Of a stretch of DNA of 20,304 nucleotides, positions 7,483 through 13,698 are shown piece after piece. The notes beneath the pieces are model-generated. The model saw only the letters and a program-made list of their open reading frames with translations, was not told where the DNA came from and did not search any database. Numbering within the stretch: the stretch's first letter is position 1; every line of letters begins with the position of its first letter. This DNA comes from Lentisphaerota bacterium. GTDB lineage: Bacteria > Verrucomicrobiota > Lentisphaeria > Oligosphaerales > Oligosphaeraceae. The DNA lies in assembly GCA_012799755.1 (NCBI GenBank), contig JAAZKQ010000254.1, positions 1 through 20,304 on the forward strand, given 5' to 3'. Position numbers and translations under genes: made by a program.

Positions 7483-9672
7483 TCAGGACTTCGTCTCAGA
7501 AGCGGCATCCGGCTCCGCATCCTGCCCCTTGCTGCCTCTACGCTGCCTATAGCCGTAGCCATAGCCATAACCGTACCTATAGCTGTAGTCGCCTGAGCTA
7601 TAATAGCTGTTCTTCGGCACATCGGCGTTGTTTGCCAGCAGTCCGGCGAGCCGCAAGTTGACTGAAGCGAGCCGGTCACGCAAATGCCGCAAGGCAGGCA
7701 TGGAGGTCGTATACAAGCGCGTCAGCAGCAACAACGGAACATTCTGACTGGCAATGATCAGCGTATCCGAAACCGCTAAGATCGGCGGCGTGTCAATCAG
7801 CACGCAGTCGTATTTTGTTTGTGCCTCAGCCAGCAAATCAGCCAGTTTCTTGGTGCCAAGCAACTCTGCCGCATTCGGTGGTATCGGCCCCGCAAAGGCA
7901 ATGTCAAGATTGAACTCCTCTACATGAACAATAACGCTCTTGAGATCACAGTCACCAATAAGAATGTTGCTGACCCCCTTCTCCGGTTTCTTGGTGACGA
8001 CGGATGACAACAGCTTCCACAGTCGCGGACGATGCAGATCCATCTCAAGCAACAGCACCCGGCGATTGTCCATGGCAAAACTCTTCGCCAAGTTGAAACT
8101 AACAAAGGTCTTGCCCTCGCCGGGGAAAGCACTACTAATGGCCATAATGCGGCAACCATGAGTAGCCAGCGACAAATTGAGGCTGATGCGAATATTGCGG
8201 AACGCCTCATCAACGTCGTCGTGCCCGCTGGATTTCAACAGCGCAGTTTCGCCCTCCTCAAACAACGGCACGCTGCCATACACCGCCAAATTGTTGCCAA
8301 ACAGCTGATTTACTGCCTGAATGTCCTTCGCCGTGTTGTTCAACGAACCGAAGACAAAGCCAAAACCACCCGCAACCGCAGTGCCCAAGATGATCGCAAT
8401 GGCGCAGATCTTCAACTTGTTCGGAAAGAACGGGTCCTCTGCGCTAACCGCAGGCGAAACCACAAAGATGGACGCACTGTCAACACCTTCGGTCGCATTG
8501 GTGATATTGAGTTCATTGATGCGGTTCACCAACATGCGGTAGGTGTTTTCCAGTGACTCACAGGCATCCTCGCGAATCTGATACTCGCCACTAACCCGGT
8601 CCAACTCCGCTACCTGCTTACGTAGCTCCGCTATTTGATCCTGCAACATTTTTGAGCGTTTCTGTGCACGCTCATACTGCAAGCGCAAGCCGGCGATACT
8701 CACATCAACCTCTGCTTCTTCTGCCGCCACAATCATTTCGCGCACTTTCCTGTGCGCCTGAACAGCAGGATGACTCTCATTGTACTGGCGGAGCAACTCC
8801 GGCAACTCGGTCTCGTGAGTCAAGTGCAACATCTTCAAAGAGCCAAGCGTGTTGCTGTTGCCCCCCTCGGGAGCAATAAAAGGCATAAGCCGAACCGCAT
8901 TGGCACGATTTTCCTCAATGGCCTCAAGAGTAGTGGCCAACTCAGTCTCCAGCACCGTAGCTTCAATGATCGTTTCATTCAGCGCATTGATCTGCTTGAT
9001 CAGGGCACCGTAGTTCTCCGACAGGTTGAAAATGCCGTGCTCCTCTTTGTAGAGGACCAGCTCATTCATCGCCATTTCACGACTCTTGCGAATTTCTTCG
9101 AGCTGGTTACGCAACAGTTCTGCTCCCGTCCGGGAAATGTTCTGGCGACGCATGCGGCTCGCCTCCAGATACACCTCAACCAGGGTGTTGGCCAAACGTG
9201 CCGCACTTTCGGGATTTGTGGACTCAATCGTCAGATTGACCAGCATCGTCCCTCGCTCGCGGCTGACTTTCGGCAGGGAGCACTCCTCATAGGCATCAAC
9301 GGATAAATCCCTGGAGAACATCTCATAGGCCTTGTCCATCACATCTTTACTTTGCAGCAGCAACATCTGGGTGTTGATGAAGGCCTCTTCTCCGGCGCCG
9401 CTGATACTGCCGTCCATCACCCCACGAATCTCGGTGATGTTCGCCTGCTTGCTGCTAATATGCAACTGGCAAGTTGACTCGTACTTCGGCGTGACGGTTT
9501 GCACGAAAATGATCGCCGCAACCAAAAACAAAATCGGCGACAGGATGTAAATCCATAGGTAAGGCCGCACATACAGTCCATAATAATGCAACGCATCCTT
9601 CAGTGGATTGTTGTCATCGGTCTGCTGCACGAGCGCGGACTGGCGCGCGACATCCGAAATATCATCAACCAT
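7483..9672 (-). CDS. Wzz-type chain-length regulator fused to BY-kinase (Wzc-like tyrosine autokinase)
   Basis: The 729-residue inner-membrane protein has the full Wzc/ExoP layout. TM1 at about 38-60 belongs to the Wzz domain (about 25-115). A long periplasmic coiled-coil region (about 180-370) follows, then a GNVR-like segment with ENTYRMLVNRINE (375-387) and PFFPNK (414-419), and TM2 at 421-443. The cytoplasmic kinase has Walker A FPGEGKT (516-522), Walker A' LLEMDLHRP (541-549) and Walker B CVLIDTPP (623-630). The C-terminus (690-708) holds nine tyrosines, partly as Gly-Tyr repeats, which is the expected autophosphorylation cluster. In Walker A' the first acidic residue is Glu rather than the usual Asp. 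Such proteins set polymer length and gate export by cycles of tyrosine phosphorylation. The gene follows the export-protein gene by 60 bases and precedes the polymerase. No strong ribosome site is seen; GGG lies about 12 bases before ATG 9672. Confidence 0.95.
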   Translation of the reverse strand: MVDDISDVARQSALVQQTDDNNPLKDALHYYGLYVRPYLWIYILSPILFLVAAIIFVQTVTPKYESTCQLHISSKQANITEIRGVMDGSISGAGEEAFINTQMLLLQSKDVMDKAYEMFSRDLSVDAYEECSLPKVSRERGTMLVNLTIESTNPESAARLANTLVEVYLEASRMRRQNISRTGAELLRNQLEEIRKSREMAMNELVLYKEEHGIFNLSENYGALIKQINALNETIIEATVLETELATTLEAIEENRANAVRLMPFIAPEGGNSNTLGSLKMLHLTHETELPELLRQYNESHPAVQAHRKVREMIVAAEEAEVDVSIAGLRLQYERAQKRSKMLQDQIAELRKQVAELDRVSGEYQIREDACESLENTYRMLVNRINELNITNATEGVDSASIFVVSPAVSAEDPFFPNKLKICAIAIILGTAVAGGFGFVFGSLNNTAKDIQAVNQLFGNNLAVYGSVPLFEEGETALLKSSGHDDVDEAFRNIRISLNLSLATHGCRIMAISSAFPGEGKTFVSFNLAKSFAMDNRRVLLLEMDLHRPRLWKLLSSVVTKKPEKGVSNILIGDCDLKSVIVHVEEFNLDIAFAGPIPPNAAELLGTKKLADLLAEAQTKYDCVLIDTPPILAVSDTLIIASQNVPLLLLTRLYTTSMPALRHLRDRLASVNLRLAGLLANNADVPKNSYYSSGDYSYRYGYGYGYGYRQRRGSKGQDAEPDAASETKS

Positions 9673-9732
9673 AGTTCGTCAACCCTTTGCCTATTTTTCG
9701 TGACCTTACCCTGGGCTTCACGCCTAAATCAA

Positions 9733-10824
9733 TTACCACATGGATTCTTTGACGTAAAGGATATCGCCATACTGCAACACCACGTCCTGGTGGAGATTCT
9801 CTTCGCTCGTGTATAATCTCTTCATATTCAGTGTACTGATCTTATTTTCACGGATCAGCAGAACGTCATTCTGCTTGGCAATCTGGGTAAAACCGCCGCA
9901 AAGCGCAATCGCCCGGCTCGCCGTCACGATGACGCCAGGATTAAGAGCCAACGGGCCGGGAGACTTGACTTCACCAAGAACGTATATCTGTGCGGCATTG
10001 GTAACAACAACATCATCTCCTGGCTCAACAACAAGATCCTTCTCGTAGGCGCCATCCTGAATCTCGCGCAAAGGCACCTCCAGCATCCGTCGAGAACCAT
10101 CCGACAAAGTTCGTACAACCCGCACACTCTCGGCATTGGCACCCTCGGAAAGACCGCCAGCGCGGGTAATCATCTCAGAACAGAGCGGTGGACGCTGCGT
10201 ATTGATGTAAAAAAGGCCGGGTTTCTCGACCAAGCCAGATACATACACCGGCGGCGCCTTGGGAACAATAATCGTGTCTTCGGGAAAGAGGATGAACTCG
10301 TCGCCGCCACTATCCTTGGAAATCAGTGCACTGACATCTATCGGCATGCGTGTCAGCTGCTGTTTGCCGCTGTCACGGCGAAGCACCGCCACCTTCAAAG
10401 GGTCGGCACTCTCCGTAAAGCCCCCAGCGGCGCTGATCGCCTGTAACGCCGTCATGTTGCCATTGGTGGGCAATTCCAAGGACATGCCGCTATTCTTTAC
10501 TTCCCCGAGGATGTACACCGTCCGCGGGCCCCAAGTCTCGACAAAGACATCCACGTGTGGCGTGGCAATCTGCTGTGACAGCCTCTCGGCAAGAGCACTA
10601 GCTACATCTTTCGTGCTCAATCCGGCGGCCTTAATTTCACCACACAGCGGAAAGCGAAAACTGCCGTCTTCTTCAATACGGGCTTTGGTGTCAAATTCGG
10701 TCATACGGAACACACTAATTGCCAACACATCGCCCGGGCGCAACGCGCTGGCATTCCACTGATTGCTTTGCGCATGAAGTACAACGGACATGATCAAAGC
10801 GACAAACAAGCAATTCCGTAACAT
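9733..10824 (-). CDS. Polysaccharide export protein (Wza-like, three SLBB domains)
   Basis: The 363-residue protein starts with a signal peptide (MLRNCLFVALIMSVVLHAQS). A poly-export domain follows at about 27-97, including LRPGDVLAISVFR and DGSFRFPLCGEI. Three SLBB domains come next at about 101-147 (VYILGEVKNSG), 192-237 (VYVSGLVEKPG) and 279-324 (IYVLGEVKSPG). This is the periplasmic/outer-membrane channel family that passes polysaccharide out of the cell with a Wzc partner, which is the next gene. There is no lipobox at the end of the signal peptide, unlike E. coli Wza. The C-terminus stops soon after SLBB3, leaving little room for Wza's membrane-spanning helix. The outer-membrane pore may therefore come from another protein, possibly the beta-barrel encoded upstream. 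The frame is open upstream, but ATG 10824 has AGGAG eight bases before it and begins the signal peptide. Confidence 0.93.
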   Translation of the reverse strand: MLRNCLFVALIMSVVLHAQSNQWNASALRPGDVLAISVFRMTEFDTKARIEEDGSFRFPLCGEIKAAGLSTKDVASALAERLSQQIATPHVDVFVETWGPRTVYILGEVKNSGMSLELPTNGNMTALQAISAAGGFTESADPLKVAVLRRDSGKQQLTRMPIDVSALISKDSGGDEFILFPEDTIIVPKAPPVYVSGLVEKPGLFYINTQRPPLCSEMITRAGGLSEGANAESVRVVRTLSDGSRRMLEVPLREIQDGAYEKDLVVEPGDDVVVTNAAQIYVLGEVKSPGPLALNPGVIVTASRAIALCGGFTQIAKQNDVLLIRENKISTLNMKRLYTSEENLHQDVVLQYGDILYVKESMW

Positions 10825-10940
10825 AAATTCTTCTCCTGAATGGTGGCGCTTCTTGGTATTATGGAATATGGGACCGTAAAATCGCTGCTTCTTATCAGTG
10901 TCCTGTCTCTGGCACTGGCGAAACAATCACTTCAGAGGCA

Positions 10941-10976
10941 TTCGACAAGGAGCAACCCCAGCCGCTCGTTGTCGAA
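10941..10976. other. Inverted repeat in the leader of the export operon
   Basis: TTCGACAA (10941-10948) and TTGTCGAA (10969-10976) are perfect inverted copies. Inside them GAGC (10950-10953) pairs with GCTC (10964-10967), leaving a ten-base loop. The element lies 117 bases before the start of the export-protein gene and has no T-run. It could be an RNA hairpin in the 5' leader or a DNA site for a dimeric regulator. Confidence 0.6.
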
Positions 10977-11021
10977 AACACCTGAAACTAAGCCCCGGCT
11001 CATTCCTGGAAAAATCCTGTC

Positions 11022-11077
11022 TGAAAAAAGAGAAGCCCATAACTACCTGAAATCTTGTAACCTGGTAGTTATGGGCT
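11022..11077 (-). terminator. Rho-independent terminator after the beta-barrel gene
   Basis: AGCCCATAACTACC (11034-11047) and GGTAGTTATGGGCT (11064-11077) make a perfect 14-bp stem with a 16-base loop. Read on the minus strand the stem is followed by TTCTCTTTTTT. It lies about 110 bases after the beta-barrel stop codon. It should separate that two-gene unit from the export operon, which then needs its own promoter. Confidence 0.8.
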
Positions 11078-11108
11078 CGTCGTGTCAATCAGTCTGACTG
11101 AGTTGGCA

Positions 11109-11164
11109 GGGGCGGTAGATCAGCATTTTCGCTTTCACATCCTCCTGGGAGAATCTACTGCCCC
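11109..11164. other. Second long inverted repeat downstream of the beta-barrel gene
   Basis: GGGGCGGTAGAT (11109-11120) and ATCTACTGCCCC (11153-11164) pair over 12 positions with one G-T pair and a 32-base loop. The shorter palindrome TCAGTC-T-GACTGA (11089-11101) lies between it and the terminator. There is no T-run, so it may protect the mRNA 3' end or be a DNA site. Confidence 0.55.
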
Positions 11165-11186
11165 GTCAACTTCCCCTTCACTGACC

Positions 11187-12392
11187 TCAGAACGTGTAAC
11201 GAACACCCACAAGGTAGATATGGGTCGAGTAGTCGGCGTCCAAGCCGCCCGGAAGATTGCAGTAATCCGTGTTGCCATACTCGTAGCTGCCGTAGACTCT
11301 CAGCTTATCGGTCACGTCGTAGGACAAGGTGGCATCGTAGGTGATTTCAGTATTGTCATTGACGGCGCCGTCCTTCTTGTCGCTCCAACGATGGGTGAGA
11401 TTCTGGCTCAGGGTCAGCTTGGAGTTGATGCGCCAGTCCACGCCGAGGAGGGCATCGGTATCCTGCTGCATACCGCCGGTAAAGCCGCTGTTATCAGCAT
11501 GCTTGTGCTTCAGACCCAACCTGATGTCCAGATTGGACAGCATGGCATAACGAGCAACCAGACCACCGTTGAACAGCGCGTCGTTTTCTTTGTAGACATC
11601 CCAGGGGAGATCATCATAGTTCACAAACTCAACGCCGGCATCAGCATGGATGCTGATCTTGCCCGTCACGCGATAGTCAACAAAAGCATTCAGCGTAAGG
11701 GTATCAGAATCAGCATAACGGAGGTTGCGATCATACTCCTTGACAGCGTAGCCCATGGACAGACCGACTTTGGTCTTCGGTGAGAAGACATAGTACGGAG
11801 CAACCGTCACTTCGTACAAGTCATAGTCTTCATCGTCGAAATCCTTATCGGAATAGTTCTTGTTCTCGTACTCGCCGGTCACCGCCACGCCCCACTTCTC
11901 GTTGAGGTTGAGGTTCCAAGTGGCATCAACACCGTTCACGTAGTACTTGGCACGAGCGCCACCAACGGCGCGATCAAGAACCGTGTAGTCCCGAACAAAA
12001 TTGCCGCCGAGCACAAAATCCCAATTGCCCTGATCGTAACGAATCATCGGGACAATGTCGTAAACCGTGTCGCTCAAGTCGGAAGCAAACTTATGATAAT
12101 GATCGTAGGCCACGTCGGCTTTGAGCGCGAAGGAAAACTCACCACGGGCACGGCTGGCATCCAAGGTCAAGCCTGTGGAAAAGACAATACCACCACGCTC
12201 ATCAACAGACCTGCTGAACAGGTTGTCCTCGTAACGGACCTCTTCGTAGATGCCAAGGGCCAACTTGTCCGGCAGAACCGTTGACGTCGTATCAAAATAA
12301 CGACCCAGAACGCCGCTGGCGTTGGCGAAGGAAATTGAGCCGAGAACGACCCCGCCTGCCAGAACTGCGGTTTTCAGTTTGTTACTTATCAT
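11187..12392 (-). CDS. Outer-membrane beta-barrel protein (BBP2-like porin family)
   Basis: The 401-residue protein has a signal peptide (MISNKLKTAVLAGG...ANA, cleavage near residue 25). Its body is made of alternating beta-strand patterns rich in Tyr, Asp and Asn, such as VAPYYVFSPKTKVGLSMGYAV and LRVYGSYEYGNTDY. It ends in VGVRYTF, and a C-terminal Phe after alternating aromatic residues is the usual outer-membrane assembly signal. The segment EVRYEDNLFSRSVDERGG near the N-terminus resembles the first strands of the BBP2 putative porins found with exopolysaccharide export systems. The frame is open further upstream, but ATG 12392 starts the signal peptide; only a weak AGAAAGTGA lies before it. 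The gene follows the small exported protein by 90 bases and precedes a strong terminator. A role as outer-membrane conduit for the glycan is inference from context. Confidence 0.85.
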   Translation of the reverse strand: MISNKLKTAVLAGGVVLGSISFANASGVLGRYFDTTSTVLPDKLALGIYEEVRYEDNLFSRSVDERGGIVFSTGLTLDASRARGEFSFALKADVAYDHYHKFASDLSDTVYDIVPMIRYDQGNWDFVLGGNFVRDYTVLDRAVGGARAKYYVNGVDATWNLNLNEKWGVAVTGEYENKNYSDKDFDDEDYDLYEVTVAPYYVFSPKTKVGLSMGYAVKEYDRNLRYADSDTLTLNAFVDYRVTGKISIHADAGVEFVNYDDLPWDVYKENDALFNGGLVARYAMLSNLDIRLGLKHKHADNSGFTGGMQQDTDALLGVDWRINSKLTLSQNLTHRWSDKKDGAVNDNTEITYDATLSYDVTDKLRVYGSYEYGNTDYCNLPGGLDADYSTHIYLVGVRYTF

Positions 12393-12430
12393 TGTGCTGT
12401 CACTTTCTGTTATTCTGCTTAATCCATAAC

Positions 12431-12460
12431 TGCCTGCGATATTCCGAATCATCGCAGGCA
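12431..12460 (-). other. Intergenic stem-loop between exported-protein and beta-barrel genes
   Basis: TGCCTGCGAT (12431-12440) and ATCGCAGGCA (12451-12460) are perfect 10-bp arms around a 10-base loop. The loop can itself partly pair (ATT/AAT). It sits about 38 bases before the beta-barrel start and has no T-run. An mRNA-stabilising or differential-expression hairpin is the simplest reading. It has the same geometry as the stem-loop at 7444-7473. Confidence 0.7.
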
Positions 12461-12482
12461 CACACAACCAAACACGCCGCTA

Positions 12483-12977
12483 TCAACGACCAGCAGCTTC
12501 GCTGTCGTAGACTTCCTTCTCACGCAGTTCATTCACGTCCGTCTGCTTGGCGGCCGGATCAGCCAAGGCAACGCCGGGAGCTGCTGCCTGTGGAGCAGCC
12601 GGCAGCGGGGGCGGTACAATGGCAAGAGCGCCCGAAGCATCTTTGCCAATGGTCGTGCCGGGAGCCGCAGCTTGAATAGCAGCAACAATAGCGGAGCGCT
12701 GCTCGGCCGGCTTCGCGGCCAGAACCGTGCCGGCGGCCTTCAAAGTGAGGTCGCGCAGGGCAACCACAGCGGCGTTGCCCGGTTCGGCGGCGGCGGCGTT
12801 GACAGCATCGGCAACGAGACTGGCCAACTGCTCGTCGCTGAGACCCTGCATAAACGCGACCACTTCGGCTTCCGTTTTTCCCTTGACCTGATCAAGCAGT
12901 GACGCTTGCTGCCCAAACACTGGGACAGTCCACGCCGCGACAATCAAAACCATCAATGCGCATAAGACTTGTTTCAT
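12483..12977 (-). CDS. Small exported Ala/Pro-rich protein, unknown function
   Basis: The protein has 164 residues and an excellent ribosome site (AAGGAG six bases before ATG 12977), so it is surely translated. A signal peptide covers about residues 1-22 (MKQVLCALMVLIVAAW...VFG). The mature part is mostly Ala-rich helix, with segments such as KTEAEVVAFMQGLSDEQLASLVADAV and PAEQRSAIVAAIQAAAPG. A Pro/Ala stretch (about 122-134) leads to a charged tail ending SEAAGR. I recognise no domain or catalytic motif. It is the first gene of a two-gene unit with the outer-membrane beta-barrel. A periplasmic accessory or structural part of the export machine is possible but not shown by the sequence. Confidence 0.8.
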   Translation of the reverse strand: MKQVLCALMVLIVAAWTVPVFGQQASLLDQVKGKTEAEVVAFMQGLSDEQLASLVADAVNAAAAEPGNAAVVALRDLTLKAAGTVLAAKPAEQRSAIVAAIQAAAPGTTIGKDASGALAIVPPPLPAAPQAAAPGVALADPAAKQTDVNELREKEVYDSEAAGR

Positions 12978-13123
12978 TTTTTTCTCCTTGTTCTACAAAC
13001 TGACAACTCATCTTCCTCGGAAAGGTCTGTCTGATTTCTAATCACTTTGTCTATACGTTCTCTGATACCTCCTTTTTCCCAATTATCCAGTCTCTCTGGG
13101 ATTCTGTAGAAAACCCGAAACAA

Positions 13124-13152
13124 AAATAAATAGGATCACTTAAGGCTGTCAA
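13124..13152 (-). promoter_or_regulatory. Probable sigma-70-like promoter for the exported-protein/beta-barrel unit
   Basis: On the minus strand a perfect TTGACA (13147-13152) is followed after 16-17 bases by an AT-rich TTTATT/TTATTT (about 13124-13130). Transcription would start near 13117 and give a leader of roughly 140 bases before ATG 12977. The leader is pyrimidine/purine-skewed and holds only short hairpins. Confidence 0.5.
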
Positions 13153-13698
13153 AACTGACCGGAACTACCGCCCCACTAAGCAGTCCGGCATAGTACCGTA
13201 CTCTCCATATCGCCCGATGCAAACCACCTCCATAAGCACTACGACCACCACGGAAGAGGCAGATGCTACACACCCGTATGCCGTTGCGCGAGCCCCTAAA
13301 AAAGGTTCCCGCACTCCCAGTTACCTTGGTCCGTCCTGCCTAACTTTGCAACTCCTCGCATAAAAACCTTGGCATACTCTAGCCCGGTTTTTTCCGTGCG
13401 CAAGCACACGCAACTATTTTTCCTGCGCGCAAACGCCAACTGTGGTCTCAGCCACGCCTACCGTGCTCCTGCAACAGGCGTACCCTACTTCAACCATTGC
13501 AATCCACATTACTTGCTTGTCACAGAACTTACTCCATGCACCGCCGGCTCACACCGTCCGGCACATGGCGAGAAGCTTCAGGCTCCTCCCAGACGTGCCC
13601 CCCTCCTGCACCCTTTAATCTAGGGAAATGACATTAGTGTGCTAAAGTAGTACAGCTTTGTTAAGCTGTCCAGTCGAAAGAAAGGCAAATTCATTCCA
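13153..13698. other. Gene-free region before the nucleotidyltransferase-kinase gene
   Basis: About 550 bases hold no gene I can support; the one longer open frame (13369-13623) has no ribosome site or recognisable protein. Two structures stand out. One is a hairpin at 13534-13568 (CCATG/CATGG outer arms, GCCGG/CCGGC inner arms). The other is a perfect inverted repeat ACAGCTT-TGTT-AAGCTGT at 13652-13669, 30 bases before ATG 13699, which could be an operator or leader hairpin. I found no convincing plus-strand promoter. Confidence 0.5.

Larger units (their letters stand above)
10825..11186. other. Gene-free 362-bp gap rich in inverted repeats
   Basis: This gap separates the beta-barrel gene from the export operon. 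I see no credible gene in it. It holds four inverted repeats (10941-10976, 11034-11077, 11089-11101, 11109-11164), of which 11034-11077 is the terminator described separately. The export operon needs a promoter here on the minus strand. A CATAAT-like hexamer lies shortly before the ribosome site, but I could not find a convincing -35 partner. Confidence 0.6.

Noticed and set aside
11111..11121. GGCGGTAGATC resembling the ops element of RfaH-controlled polysaccharide operons
   Set aside because: It is on the plus strand while the export genes are on the minus strand, and only the first eight bases match. The minus-strand counterpart (GGCAGTAG) has a mismatch in the core.
13364..13380. TTGGCATACTCTAGC as a possible sigma-54 site
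   Set aside because: The spacing between GG and GC is one base short of the required ten and the -12 part is poor.
13534..13620. Resemblance to structured group II intron sequence
   Set aside because: Only a vague likeness of a GC-rich hairpin; no reverse transcriptase, domain V or intron boundaries could be found.
13369..13623. 84-codon plus-strand open frame before the fusion enzyme gene
   Set aside because: No ribosome site, no recognisable domain, and mixed low-quality composition. It ends 75 bases before a real gene and looks like chance.
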